DNA from: Diphasiastrum complanatum
Lineage: Eukaryota > Streptophyta > Lycopodiopsida > Lycopodiales > Lycopodiaceae
Assembly (NCBI GenBank): GCA_029204225.1
Contig: CM055092.1
Location: 73,878,857 to 73,942,856 of the forward strand
Length of the DNA stretch: 64,000 bases
Direction of reading: 5' to 3'
Part shown: positions 1 to 12,650 of the stretch, in pieces
Numbering within the stretch: the stretch's first letter is position 1
Layout of the letters: each line of letters opens with the position of its first letter
The notes under the pieces: generated by a model
Told to the model about the DNA's origin: nothing
The model's database searches: none
What the model saw: the letters and a program-made list of their open reading frames with translations, nothing else
Program-made: the position numbers and the translations under genes

Positions 1-4
1 CAAC

Positions 5-1102
5 TGTTGGATTATTCTCCTTCTTACTAATCGACTAATCGGGTTTAATCCTAATCCATTGTTTATCCAGTTCTGCGGATTTTTTCGTGTCTTTACACAA
101 TTTGCAAATTTACAAGTGTTTTTACACTGCCTGTAGAAATACACGGAGTTTGACAACAGTGTCACATTTTCTCTCTCTACAATCCAGACTGTCGCCTGTC
201 AAGAATCTTGTGTAAAAATGCAGTGTCGTCTTTTTTGAATTTTTCGCCTGTCAGGAATTATGAGTAAATATGCAGAGTCGCATTTTTCGCATTTTTCAAA
301 GTGCCTCAAATGTTAAGGAAATGACTCTGGCAAAGTGTGGGGCTACCCTAAATGAGATTTAAGGACACTGTTGAGTTTTTCGCAAAAGCTGACGTTGTCG
401 CCTTTTCACAACATTGTCGCCTGTGGCAGTTTTAGTTCATTTATGCAGACAGACTGTTTATGGCCAATTTTTATCGCTTATCAGCAATCAATTTCAAAGA
501 AGGAACTGGATAAATGCCAGCGGACACCAGCCAACTGGCAATCGCATTTGACGACCTAATTACTTAGTATGAATCAGCTCTTCATACATCTCTTTTCAAG
601 TTCTGCAGCAACAAATCAACATTGTGAATTGTGAAGGAGTTGAGTGTTATTACACGACGCTTCTTGCGCTCTTATCAAGCAGATCATTCATAATCAGAAA
701 GTATTGTTGTTAGTTCTCTATCAAGTTTTCAAGCTTAAACTCTCTTGAGCATTCTAGCTTAGTCTTTTAGAGATCTATTTTAGAGTTGTTATTGCACTAC
801 AGCTTATCAGCAGAGCGCTCGTTAGCATCTGATTTTGTTTTTCTGAATCAATATTGTCTTCTTATTGCATTCAGTATATGTTAGAATGCATGCATCTCTA
901 TATTGCTTTTGTAACTGATAGAAATTGTCTGAGAATTCAATACTTTATATTTGGCTTCGTAATTACTTAGTATCTAGTGATTTCAAAGTTAGTTGCTAAA
1001 GATTGAACTTTATTTCATCACTACTGCTTTGTTCGATTTTGGCGTAGTCATGCATTGGAAGTAGGAAGTTTCTGCATTACATTATCTATCCTATTTTCGA
1101 CA
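5..1102 (+). mobile_element. 5' LTR of Copia element A
   Basis: Begins TGTTGGATTATTC and ends ...TTTTCGACA, directly before a tRNA-Met type primer-binding site. It aligns through most of its length with 4811-5862. Relative to the 3' LTR it keeps about 130 bp near 400-540 that the other lacks, and lacks about 75 bp present in the 3' LTR near 5500-5580. The TATA position near 566 reads tatgaat, a decayed form of the TATAAAT seen in the 3' LTR. The four bases before it (caac) match the end of the putative target-site duplication gcaac found after the 3' LTR, so the insertion edge coincides with the window edge. Confidence 0.88.
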
Positions 1103-1114
1103 TGGTATCAGAGC
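1103..1114 (+). other. Primer-binding site of Copia element A
   Basis: TGGTATCAGAGC follows the LTR end CA immediately. This is the standard plant Copia PBS complementary to initiator tRNA-Met. A second TGGTATCAGAGC lies about 30 bases downstream (1124-1135), so the leader carries a duplicated PBS. Confidence 0.85.
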
Positions 1115-1329
1115 TTACCTACATGGTATCAGAGCGTTGATTCTTCTTCAGGGCCTACTACTATTTCGATATCAAGGCGAAAGCTCTAATACTTGATATC
1201 TTTCGCGATATCAAATTGATATCATATTTTTCAGTTTCTTTCATCGTTTTAGTATCAGAGAATTTATTTCCTATTGTTGGCATTATTACATCTTAGCGTC
1301 ATCGATACAATCAACAAACTAAGTTTCAG

Positions 1330-4300
1330 ATGGATTCTCAAAATAAAGCTGGTCTTATTGCAGACAAGCTGAATGGATCCAATTATCATTTGTGAAAATT
1401 TAAGATGAAGACCTTGCTAATCGCCAACGAGTTATGGGATGTTGTTACAGGTACAGAAGTAAAACCTAAAGACGACACAGAAGACTCAAAGTGAAAATCG
1501 AAGGATGGTAAAGCTTTTGCGCTTATTATCCTCAATATATCATATACACAGATTGGACACATAGCTGAAGCTAAAACTTCAAAAGACGTTTGGGACATCC
1601 TGAACTCACTATATGACGTGAGGGATGTAACTACTAGGTTACATCTCCGAAGGAAATTCACATTCAAGATGTCTAATGGTGATTCTCTTCATAGTCACAT
1701 TAACCAGTTTAAGAATCTCTTGCAACAGATGGTTGTTGTCGGATCAGTCATAGACAATCAAGACACAATTATGACATTGCTTTCAAGCTTGCCCTCTACA
1801 TATGAGAACTGGGTGATGATCACATCGACACACTCAAGTGGATGAAGGCGCATTCATGGTCAACGACCAAAGCGCATCTTTGGATGATTCATGGTTTCTT
1901 GATTCTGGAGCAACTCAACACATGACCAATCAACGTGAGATTTTCAACTCCTATACGCCTTACAACACGAAGAAATTGGTTCATCTTGGTGACAATAGTA
2001 CTCACACTATTGAAGGTGAAGGTACTATAAGATTGTGATTCCAGCGTGATCAATTCAAACTACTATCAAAGGTCTTATATGTTCCTAAACTCTCTAGAAA
2101 TCTGTTATCAGTAAGTAGAACTACAGATTTAGATCATAAGATAGAATTCGAATCTGATCAGTGCAAAATTATTGATAGGAGTAGTAAGATCCTTGCACTC
2201 GGCAAGTGGCAGGGTTACATACATAGATTGGCACATTGTTATTCTGAGTCTGGTCTAGCCTTGAAAACCTCTGTTCTAATCAATAAAGTATTACTATGGC
2301 ATCATCGCCTAGGACACTTGAATTATGCATATGTTTTGTCCAGACAATCCATGGTTCTTGATCTCGACTATCCTTCTGGTAAGGTCGATCTCCCTGTCTA
2401 TCATAGATGCATCTTTGGAAAGCAGGCTAGGATTCCTTTTAGATCAAATCATAGGCATGCAGCAAAAGGTCTGTTAGATGTTGTTCATACAGATATGTGT
2501 GGACCTATGCAAAGTATTTCATTACTTTTATCGACGAATTCTCCAGATGAACCACTGTTTATTTCATTAAACAGAAATCAGAGGCTTTCATCAAATTCAA
2601 ACAATTCAAAGAGCATGCTGAGAATCAAACTGGCAAACGAATCAAAGCACTAAGGTCAGATAACGGGCGAGAATATATCTCCACCAAATTCAAGGAGTAT
2701 TGCCTTAACAACGACATTGAGCAACAATACATTACTGCCTATTCGCCTCAGTCAAATGGTCTTGCTGAGAGAAAGAACAAAACCTTAGTTGAATCAACAA
2801 AGTGCATGTTATCACATGCGACACTTCCGAAGTCCTTCTGGGCTGAAGTTGTTTCAATAGCAGCCTATATTTAGAACAGATGTCCTACTAAGGGTCTCTC
2901 AGACAAAATACCATTCGAAGTTTGGACAGGTACCAAACCTTCTTTATCAAACCTACGAGTTTTTGGATGTACTACTTTTGCACAGATATCTCTTGATCTT
3001 AGGAAGAAGTTCGACTTCCAGAGTATCAAATGTATTTTCATCGGCTACACTACTTCAGATCAAGCCTACAAGTTGTTCGATCCCATCGAGTCAAAGATAT
3101 TCACTAGCCGAAATGTCATCTTCATCGAAGATCAGTTTCAAAACCTCAAGGGAAAAGGCAAAGCCCACATAGCTGACTCTTCGATTTCATCCGACACATT
3201 GAACTTTCCAGTTCCTCAGCCGACTATTCCCATTGAAGGTCCAAGCTCTTCTACTTTTAACAAACAACAAATCAACGGCGAATCAGAAGATGATGATGTT
3301 GCAGTTCAGCAACTACAGTATGATGGGAATGATCAACTTTCTCTATTACCCAGAAGATCTTCAAGAGCAAGCAAACCACCTAACCAGTATATCGACGAGT
3401 ATGCAGCCTATCTTATTCAGGAACCGACGTCTGTCCAAGAGGCACTCAATCAGCCTGATTCAGATCTCTGGAAAGAAACTATGGATAAAGAGTATTCATC
3501 TCTTATCAAGAACCAGACATGGATAATTGTCGAATTACTTGCTAGCAGAAACGTAGTTGATTGCAAATGGATTTTCAAAGTCAAGTATAATGCAGATGGA
3601 AGCATCAACAGGAGAAAGGCATGACTTGTCGCTAGAGGATTTTCCCAGGTATACAACATCGATTCCACTGAGACCTTTAGTCCAGTAGTCAAGCATTCTT
3701 CTATTCAACTTTTGCTATCATTTGCCTCGTGCAGCAGATTTGAAAATACATCAAATGGATGTACAAACAGCATATCTCAATGGAGCTATCAAAGAAGACA
3801 TTTACATGGTGCAACCTGAAGGTTATATTATCGAGGGTAAATACAATCATGTGTGTAAACTCGATAAGGCACTTTATGGCTTGAAGCAATCTGTTCGAGC
3901 ATGGTTTCAAAGGATCAATACTTCTCTTATTGATCATGGCTACACACCTATCTCTTCAGATTCAAATGTTTACTTCAAAGCAGTGCAGCAATATTTTATC
4001 ATTATCACTTTATATGTGGATGATACATTGTTTTTCAACAACAGTACCGATCTTATAAAAGAGGCCAACGCAATGCTATCTTTTGAATTCAACATGACCA
4101 ATCTAGGCGAAGCTCATTTCTGTCTTGGTATACAAATCCACAGAGACAGAAAACAGAAGGTGGTCTACATTACACAACAGAGGCACATCTACAACATGTT
4201 AGTCAGATATAATCTGATTAATTGCAAGTTAGCTCTCTCACCAATGGAACCAGGTATCAAATTATCAAACGACCAGTGTCCCTAAACAATTCATGAGAAG

Positions 4301-4800
4301 CAACAGATGCGTGAGTATCATTACCATTCTATAATAGGATCTCTTATGTATGCCATGATCAGTACCAAGCCAGACATATCTTTTGCAGTCTTCCGGATTT
4401 ACATTCTTCCTCAACAATGGTCCAATTTTCTGGAATAGTCGCAAGCAATCTTCAATAGCTCTATCTTCCACAGAATCAAAGTATATCGTAGCCTCTCAAG
4501 CTACAAAGGAAGCAATTTGATTGAGGAACTTACTCTCAGATATTGGTCTGAACCAATATGCTCCGACGACATTATTTTGTGATAATCAAAGTGCCATTGC
4601 TTTATCAACCAACCCTAGATTTCATTCTAGGAGTAAGCACATTGAACTGAAGTATCATTTCAAACGAAGAGGTCAGATTGCAGTACTGTAGAACGCAAAA
4701 TATGACAACAAATATTTTTACCAAAGCATTAAGTTTGGAAGCACACAAAAGATTCTGTGTAGAGCTAAGTTTGAAAGTCAAGGCATTCAAGGATTCAGAT
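1330..4800 (+). pseudogene. Broken Copia gag-pol of element A
   Basis: Reads as a Copia polyprotein in order, broken by stops and frameshifts. The gag (start near 1330) has stops at 1393 and about 1492. The zinc knuckle appears deleted between gag and protease, near 1840. The protease motif FLDSGATQHM lies near 1900, GAG-pre-integrase LWHHRLGHLN near 2300, integrase SDNGREY near 2660, RT KWIFKVKYNADG near 3570 and YVDD near 4013. RNase H CDNQSAIAL lies near 4585 and FHSRSKHIEL near 4620. Stops at 2872 and 3622 sit at family-typical Gln and Arg positions. The order protease-integrase-RT-RNase H is diagnostic of Ty1/Copia. No reading frame is long enough to be functional. Confidence 0.92.
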
Positions 4801-4810
4801 TAAGGAGGAC
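4800..4810 (+). other. Putative polypurine tract
   Basis: The purine-rich run ttaaggaggac immediately precedes the 3' LTR, where second-strand priming is expected. It is short and imperfect. Confidence 0.5.
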
Positions 4811-5862
4811 TATTGGATTATTCTCCTTCTTACTAATCGACTAATCGGTTTTCATCCTCATCCATTGTTTATTCAGTTCTAAGGATTTTTTTGTGTCTTT
4901 ACACAGTCTGCAGATTTACAAGTGTTTTTACACAGTCTGCAGAAATACATGGAGTTTGACAACAGTGTCGCATTTTCTCTCTCTACAATCCAGACAATGT
5001 CGCCTGTCAAGAATCTCGTGTAAAAATGCAGTGTCGTCTTTTTCACATTTTTCGCCTGTCAAGAATTACGAGTAAATATGCAGAGTCGCATTTTTCAAAG
5101 TGCCTCAAATATTCAGGAAATGACTCTGGCAAAGTGTAGGGCTACCCTAAATGAGATTTAAGGACACTGTTGGGTTTTTTGCAAAAGCTGACACTGTCAT
5201 CTTTGTGCAACTGGCAATCGCATTTGACGACCTAATTATAACTTAGTATAAATCAGTTGTTCATACATCTCTTTTCAAGTTCTGAAGCAATAAATCAACC
5301 TTGTGAATTGTGAAGCAATTGAGTGTTATTACATGACGCTTCTTGCACTCTTATCAAGCAAATCATTCATAATCAGAAAGTATTGCTGTTAGCTCTCTAT
5401 CAAGCTTTCAAGCTTGAACTCTCTTGAGAATTCTAGCTCAATCTTTTAGAGATTTATTTTAGAGTTGCTATTGCACTACTGCTTATCAGCAGAGCTGCTT
5501 ATTATCAGACTTATTCTCAATTTCTCAGAGACAACTTAGAGTGCGCAGTTTCTATCCGCTATTGTTTTGCGCTCATTAGCAACTAATTTTGTTTTTCTGA
5601 ATCAATACTATCTTCTTATTGCATTCAGTATATGTCAAAATGCATGCATCTCTGTATTGCTTTTGTAACTAATAGAAATTGTCTGAGAATTTAATACTTT
5701 ATGTTTGGCTACGTTATCACTTAGTATCTAGCGATTTCAAAGTTAGTTGCTAAAGATTGAATGTGATTTTCATCACTACTGCTTTGTTCAATTTTTTATA
5801 GGTGTAGTCATGCATTGGAAGTAGGAAGTTTCCACATTACATTATCTATCCTATTTCCGACA
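4811..5862 (+). mobile_element. 3' LTR of Copia element A
   Basis: Aligns with 5-1102. It starts TATTGG where the 5' LTR has TGTTGG, a G-to-A change in the terminal dinucleotide, and ends ...TTTCCGACA. A TATAAAT promoter motif lies at 5248. It is followed by gcaac (5863-5867), matching the caac at the start of the window, so a 5-bp target duplication is likely. Confidence 0.88.
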
Positions 5863-5867
5863 GCAAC

Positions 5868-6240
5868 TATATCTATTGCCATGAACTAAAGTATGATCTC
5901 TTGATTATGTACTTTGTCTCTGACCTTATGGTGCTTTATCTCAATGTGTTTGGACCTGGAATGAAACTTAGGATTAAGAGATGAAGTTATACTACTCTAA
6001 TTATCACAAAAAACCATTGTGGGCTATGATTGAGAAAGAACATCATTTGATAAGAGGCACTTTAACGAGATTGATTGTTTTTCAGCATTGTAGTAGCAAT
6101 GTACTCAACTTCTATAGAGAATAAAGTAGTAGAAGTCTACTTTAGTATTATCATTCCAAGAGTAGAGGTTATGTACGTGCAAAAGAAAGTTCTTAAGAGC
6201 TTCATAGATTTATGGGTTTGTGACTTTAACTTTGTATTAC
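5868..6240 (-). pseudogene. Older antisense Copia RNase H relic
   Basis: On the minus strand the sequence reads a Copia RNase H tail. It contains SIEVEYIA (the family STEAEYIA motif), then FCDN-stop-SSI, then KFHSRSKHIEIKHHKVRDK. The stop inside FCDN(stop)S is a TAG where the family has Gln. There are several other stops, and the relic fades out toward 6240. Element A was inserted into or beside this older copy, in opposite orientation. Confidence 0.75.
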
Positions 6241-8389
6241 ATAGTTAGAAACTCAATTAAGGGGTGGTTGTTGATTATGCTAGAACTATGGAACTCTAGC
6301 TTCAAGTGGAATTTTAAGAAGTTTTCTCTAGGTTTGGGAGTTATCTCTAGCAACAAGGATCAAATGACCGTAAAGGATGTAGTACCAAGATCAAGAAGGC
6401 CAAGGCCCCCCTATTTCAGTTGGAGCAATACAAATGTCCAAATTTAGCAAGTTGGGCTTGTCATGTGAGAATAAAAATTATAAATTCACTCAAGCCTAGA
6501 ATTAAGGGGAAATGGCAACATATGATTCATAACAAAGAGTGTGAAGTAGGAAGAGAGGATGTGCTTCAAGAAAATGAGTCTAGAAGCAAAATTTAGCCCT
6601 TACGAAATCCATTTCTTAAGTTTTGTGGTGAGTGAAGCAAGGACCTAGTTAAATTCATATTTAGTAGAAAAGAAGGCCCTAGGGGAAAGCCAAGTATCTA
6701 TAGGGAATGCCATGTTCAATGGCTCTAAGATCCAATCTCAAGATCCAATATCATGTGAGAAGAGAATATTTTAAAATTATTCAAATTGATTTTGGAGCCA
6801 CTATCCATAGTGGTGATAATGATCATAAGAATAAAAAACATCATTTTCCACCTACCAAAACCATTGTTTGAATATTCACACATACAAGCTCACATTCAAT
6901 ATGCATATTGAAAGCCTTCAAATATTCTAAACTAGGAAATCTTTCCATAAAGTACACAACTATAGCCGAATTCTACAACTTAGAAATACATGCAAGATAA
7001 ACTACTCTTTTAGGCTTGGAGTACTAATGTTTCCTAACCTACTAAATACATATAGAAGTTGTATATAAAGGATTATCTTCATATCTTGAAATTAGCTTGA
7101 TGCATTTTGAAATACTTTAAAAGCAATTCATGTACCATATGTAGCAAGCTTGTGATTGACATAGGCCCTTCACCATGTTACCTATATTTGAAAAATATAT
7201 TCTACTTCTAATGGCAACATTCTTAACATCATTAAAAATTATAACAACTCTTGCTTCTCATAACTCTCTTTGATCTGATTATTAAGAGTACCATGAAGGA
7301 GATACCAATCCTAAGTTGCTTTCCTTTTTGTTATCACTTCTTGATAATCCCCCAGCATTAGCATGATTCTCTCCAATGTTTTCAAATGAACTCCTTTTGT
7401 CTTCATGTATTTTACGTTCAAGTAACACATGTTGTGTTCTCATTCTAGAATGTGAGAAAGTCTTCTTCAATGACTTTTGAGTAATTGTGGCTTTTATAGA
7501 TCATATTTGTGCATATCTTGTGCAAAACTAAACAAAAGAAATTTTGAAATATTCTCGTCTATGTTGCATGTTGGCCTTGAATCACCTTAATATGTCTGAA
7601 CATGTTTCCATTGAATTGCTTCAAGTTTCTTCTTTGATAGAGGCCATCTATTTCTAGAAAGATGGATGTTGCATATTATCAATACTAGTACATGTAAATT
7701 TTGCCAACCCTTTAGGACCAAGAATGGAGACCTATCATAAAATTTCTACTATATTTTGAGATACTTTTACCTTGCATAATATGTATGACAAATTGATAAA
7801 GTGGAACCTTATGGAAATATCAAAAGAAGCCTTACAAAGTCATATGGTCCCTATCCCAAGCAATAACTTTTGTAGTTTAAATATTAGATAATTTTTTGAC
7901 GTCGTAACTTTCACTATGCTTGACTTACAAATGAGACTTACATACCACATGATACAAACCTACAACTAATTTACACACTTATTGAGACCAAAGGGGGTCT
8001 ATTGATATATTGTTTGGAAGTATAAACTCTTTGACTTTAAGAGCAGCCAACACATTGAACGTGAACTCAAAGACAAGCAACTCTAGCAATAGGATAGATG
8101 AAGAGAAAATTTGACCTCCAAAGAACACTATGAAGAGACATAAAGCAGTAAGAAAAAAGTGTTAAACAAACCAAAGCACAACTATGTGTTAGATTTCCTA
8201 TGCTCAGCCTTAAACAAATCGTTCAAGTAATGAGCATCTTGAAAATCGAAGGCCGACTACATGTTTTTAGACCTTCACATGTTTCCCTTTAAGATTTTTT
8301 TGCCTTAACCATTTTTTAAGCACCTTCACCTTTTTCGCACCTTCGCAAAAAATGTGACACAATGGCCAAGTGGCAAAAATGCCTTGTAA
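6241..8389. other. No recognisable gene
   Basis: AT-rich intergenic sequence. Only short unconvincing frames occur on both strands; probably decayed transposon DNA. Confidence 0.6.
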
Positions 8390-8720
8390 ACCATTCTTAA
8401 GGCACCTTCGTCTTTTTCGCCTTTTTCGTCTCTTTGCGATAAATGCGACAAAGTGGCCAGAATGTCTTAAAAACCATTTTAAGACACCTTTGTCTTTTTT
8501 GGCTTTTTTGTTGTCTTTAATCTAAAGCACCTTCGTCTTCTTTGATGCCTTTAACCTAAGGCACCTTCGCCTTCTTCGTTGCCTTCAGTGTAAGGCACTT
8601 TCGCCTTTTTTGGCTTCTTCACTGTCTTTAATCTAAGGCACCTTCGCCTTCTTCGGTGCCTTTAGTCTAAGGCACCTTCACCTTCTTTGATGCCTTCAGT
8701 GTAAGGCACCTTCGATTTTA
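8390..8720. repeat. Minisatellite with 'aaggcaccttcg' unit
   Basis: At least seven diverged units of about 36-42 bp built around ggcaccttcgcc(t)tcttcg and a gcctttaatctaa spacer. Looser related sequence begins near 8300. No coding signal. Confidence 0.8.
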
Positions 8721-8859
8721 ATTCAAAAATAAATGTGTATTGAATCTAGTTTTCAAAAAACTATGGCAATTTTCTCATCCTTCTACACTAATTTCGCTTT
8801 AAAAAACTGAGAGAATCCTACAAAAATGTCATTGTAGAAACAACTACTTTTTTATCATT

Positions 8860-8960
8860 AGAGTACAAAAATGCTTCTTGGTTTCCAAGAGGAGGCTCAA
8901 ACCTGGGACCAAAAGAAATGTTGGATGCCAAGCTAACAAACCGAGCCAGCCCTCTTGGGT
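8860..8960 (-). mobile_element. tRNA-derived SINE-like copy 2
   Basis: The reverse complement contains an A-box-like TGGCTCGGTTTG (8937-8948) and a B-box-like GGTTTGAGCC (8894-8903), spaced as in a tRNA promoter. It then reads TCCTCTTGGAAACCAAGAAGC. The same arrangement with about 80% identity by eye occurs at 35331-35440 on the plus strand. Two dispersed copies sharing sequence beyond the promoter boxes favour a SINE over chance. Confidence 0.65.
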
Positions 8961-9206
8961 CAAACAACAAAAATGAAATTTTTCGAAGAAAGTTTCCCTT
9001 TTGTTCCGTCAATTTTTTTCAAAATTGCAGTCATTCTGAAACCGTAGTTCATTCACGTTCTAAAACCATGGTCCATAAATTATGATGTTTCTTTGCTTCA
9101 TACATAGCTAAGGTGTGTTCCTTGGGACGGGTCACATGGAGGTCTAGCCGGCCAATTTATGGCGGTTGACCCGGTAATATGACCTCTTGGCAAGTTCTAT
9201 GATGGA

Positions 9207-9210
<4 letters not shown>

Positions 9211-9252
<42 letters not shown>
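9211..9252. repeat. (GA)n microsatellite in COX5C leader
   Basis: About 20 GA units lie 50 bases upstream of the proposed ATG of the COX5C gene. GA/CT runs are common in plant 5' leaders and core promoters. Confidence 0.9.
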
Positions 9253-9256
<4 letters not shown>

Positions 9257-9300
9257 AAACAGATCTGAGAAGGAAAAGACTGTGGATCGATCGAGAAAGG

Positions 9301-9803
9301 ATGGGAGGAGCAAAGATTGCGCATGCTGGCATAGCCGCTGCCACCAAGGCGACGCCAAGTGTGGTGAAGGAACTCTGCATCGGCTTCTCGCTTGGTATCG
9401 TTGGTATGCTATCCTGATCACGCTCCGTGTGTTTTATTGAATTGTATTGAAAATGGATTATAAAGAAGAATAGTGATATGTTTTATGTTTATTGAATTAT
9501 GTTGAGCATGGCATTCAAAAGAGAATCAGTGATGGACAGTCGTTTTCGATTTGAGTGCCGTTATGGCCCCAAGAAATTGCTCCTTATTTTTTTATTGAAT
9601 CATGTTGAAAATGGCAGATAAAAGAGGTAGAATGATGCGTCGAGATTTACTACTTTACGTAGTGATTGTTTCAGATCTATATGAAATTTTTTGAATGATT
9701 TGTAGGTGCATCCTTTTGGAAAATGCATCACGTGAATGAGAAACGGAAGATAGAAGAATTTTACGCCGCCTTGGAGGCGGGATCTATCCAGCTTGAGAAA
9801 TAA
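9301..9803 (+). CDS. COX5C: Cytochrome c oxidase subunit 5C, two exons
   Basis: Encodes a 66-residue protein from exon 1 (9301-9403) and exon 2 (9706-9803), joined by a GT-AG intron (gtatgc...ttgtag) that splits a Gly codon in phase 1. The protein has the family layout: a short N-terminus MGGAKIAHA, the conserved PSVVKELCIGFSLGI running into a single membrane helix, then FWKMHHVNEKRK and a C-terminal EFYAALEAGSI. COX5C is a small plant nuclear-encoded subunit of respiratory complex IV in the inner mitochondrial membrane. The ATG at 9301 is chosen because it aligns with the family start. The open frame continues upstream through a (GA)n-encoded Glu-Arg run without ATG and is regarded as leader. 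An intron inside the coding region is worth noting. The length is close to the usual 63-64 residues. Confidence 0.9.
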
Positions 9804-11270
9804 TAATCAAGCATGTGAGTAAATTGGAAAGGTTTGGTTTTGTAATCAACTACGTTTCAAGTTTATAATTGCACAGATATTATTATGCAGGATGTTAGTG
9901 CATCCTGCATTTTATATATTATTTTGTTCAATCACTCTTGCGATGATAGAAAATTTTTGGAGGTGGAACTTATCTAACCTTCAGCCTTTTGACATTAATA
10001 AAAATTTATTACCTTGTAGAATATTGAGGGGCACATTTTCTATAAAAAGTTCCCAGTCCCAAGATCCTAGTTAAGTTTTGCTTTTATTGATGGTATCTTA
10101 ATTCATAAGAGATTCATTGAAGTAGATAACGTTAGTAAAATGTATATCTATTGGAATAGATAGTTCTCTATAATCAGCATCATGAGTTCTGTCTCGTTTA
10201 CTTGTTATGTGTAAATATTCCAGGTTCGATAAAAGCACTTCGCATCAATAACACCTGAAGCTGCTGAGCAAGCTGCGATGCACAGCGACGAAAGGATTGT
10301 TGTGTCAGCCTCCAGTTGTTATACTTTAAATTATTGAGGAGAAGCGATCCTGAAAGTTTTGTTGTTGCTTGTAAAAGATTTGATGCTATAAACCATACTG
10401 TGAATTTAAATAAAAATTTTCTGGCCACATAAAACTTTCACCGCCTCCTGTTCTGTGTTTGTATCATTTTCTAATACCATTCTAGGTTCTTTGGAGTGAA
10501 GCATAGAATGCATTTACCAATACAAGAAATGCAAAAATCTGTACTCTTCTGCAAAAGTTTTTTGGACACAAAAGATCATAAAAAGTTTCTATCGAAATCG
10601 TGATTAATGGCAATATCCTGGTTTTTTTCTCGTTAATCTGCAAAATTTCAGTGCTACTCCTTTTTTAGAGCTGCCTTTTTTCTTTCCATTTCTCAACATG
10701 ACGGAGGATCTCCCTGTTCAACATTCAAATCAATCTCCTATAAAAATTCTTCTTTCAAAAGCTAAATCCTTTTCGGGCCAATTTCACGTTGCTTGCAAGG
10801 TTGGCCGATTCAACTAGAAATTAAATCAATTTGTTTATGGAGTACGAAATTGTTTTGGCTAGGAGAACGAAAACACGAAACTCGCCAAAAAGTTATAGTA
10901 GGAGATTTTTGGCCGATTGAAATGGATTGTAATCAATTCCAATAGGTTTGTAACCTATGGTAAGAATTCTGCATTGTTGTAGAGCTATAGGGCTATTAAG
11001 CTCTTTTGATGTATAGCTTGATCGTGGATCTATCTTTCATATGCATATTTGTAGGGTTTGTGGAGCACTTGGCCTAATTCAAGTGGATCCAGAATATATC
11101 GATAGATTTTTTTTAAGTTCATTAAGGTTGATTGAATCTATTTGTGTCCGGAATTTGATCATCTATGCTAGATTGAAGGTGCTTTTGCCTAACAGTGTCT
11201 TGTTTGTGTTTTGTGCAATCACTAAAGTCATAGATTTTTCAAAGTAAATGAAGGCTTTCATTGTGTCAAA
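9804..11270. other. COX5C 3' flank; no recognisable gene
   Basis: Transcript tail and intergenic sequence. Nothing with a family motif was seen. The last few hundred bases before 11268 may be a Copia LTR, because they end in CA just before a PBS. Confidence 0.5.
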
Positions 11271-11282
11271 TGGTATCAGAGC
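11271..11282 (+). other. Copia-type primer-binding site
   Basis: TGGTATCAGAGC preceded by ...gtgtcaa, i.e. two bases after a possible LTR end CA. It marks a plus-strand Copia relic whose LTR lies to the left. No gag was recognised downstream. Confidence 0.55.
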
Positions 11283-12290
11283 TTAGGGTTGACCATATAG
11301 CATGTTTATGATCCCATAATTCAAATTTGAATTAATTTTGGAGGCCGCTAGTGCTGTAGACTCTCATTGGTGAAGATTGTCATTAATAATTTTTATTTCT
11401 AACACAAGTTTGATAGCACGAGAGCTTGGAGATTGATTTTTTTCGTGACTTCTCTAATTTCTAATGTTAGAGTTTGATTTTCATACATCTATACATCTGA
11501 AAATTTGAAACATGTAGATGGCTCAACATTCCACAAGGCTCCTTTCTTGAGCTAGACTTGGCTGTTGTTGTAAGACTTGGTTCCAAAGTATCAAGTTTAT
11601 TTTGTAGATGCAAGTTCAAAGTTATCCATGAAGCATTTCTGTAATACCTAAGTATAGGGATGTAGATTTGGAATCAATTCTAGCATTGTCAAGATTTCCA
11701 ACTAGTATTATCATTCAAGAAAAGATGAAAATTGTACCTTTCAAGATCTGAATGGATCTCTTTGTTTCATGATTTGGAATTTTCATTTTGACATTATGAG
11801 TGTTATCGTACACTTGGTTAGGTCTTACTTTAGTGCATTGAGTTTTGATCCACGTTAGATCAAGACTTGCCCAATTCTATAATGCTAGTCATGTTGTATC
11901 AAGTTTGTATAAGCATCAAAGAGTTCTGAATCCAAAGAGGACCAAGGAGTGCCAACTAGGAGAGAGTCTTTAGAGAGAGAACTGCCCAAGGCTTCCCAAG
12001 TTAGTTGTGGGCAACTATAATCTAAGTTCGCATTTTTGTGCACAATGGTTTATTTACCTTACTTTTGAGTAGTTCTAGACTTGCCCAATGGGCAACTAGG
12101 GTCTATGTTCACATTATGGGGACTTGTGCCACGTTACATAACAACACACATAGACACACACTATTGGGCCATGTGGACATAGAATAGTTGAAAAGTCAAA
12201 AAATGTATCTTCACAAAGGGTGGAGGCAAGAGTTCCTCTAATGATTCAATTGTTGTAATCAATTTTATCTTAATTATCTGTCGCCTAAGA
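11283..12290. other. Transposon-derived sequence, no clear frame
   Basis: Repetitive-looking AT-rich sequence between the PBS and the antisense Copia relic. No family motif was found. Confidence 0.45.
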
Positions 12291-12650
12291 TTGAAGGTGA
12301 TTTTCATGTGGGAGGTGGCCCCACTATATATCCACCAAGGCTCATTCTCACCTTTGAAGCTTGGTGAGTAAAATTGGACACCATAAAGTGACTCCTCAAG
12401 GTATCTATTACCACCTTCTTGAACTTGATTTGCTTATTTGCCTTCCTTTGGAAGCATTTCTTTTCCAAATGCCCTCTTTACCACAAAAGTAGCACTTGAA
12501 TCTTTTACTTGCCTCCAAAAGGTAGCCTTCAATTGTTGCCATGTTGAGGAAGTACTTTTACACAAAGTACACACTTGTGAAATGATTTTACAAATTGATT
12601 TTGTGACCCTCAAGAAACTAGATTTGAACAATTCAAAAAACTAGAAAGAT
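12290..12650 (-). pseudogene. Copia zinc-knuckle and protease relic
   Basis: On the minus strand near 12440-12520 the sequence reads KCYFCGKEGIWKRN, a CCHC knuckle whose His and last Cys are lost. Further along, near 12300-12350, it reads PWWIYSGATSHM, the Copia protease site with the catalytic Asp changed to Tyr. The order (knuckle, then protease) and spacing match Copia gag-pol. Confidence 0.7.

Noticed and set aside
9187-9300. N-terminal extension of COX5C through the GA repeat
   Set aside because: No in-frame ATG starts it, it encodes only an Arg-Glu run, and the family start aligns with 9301.
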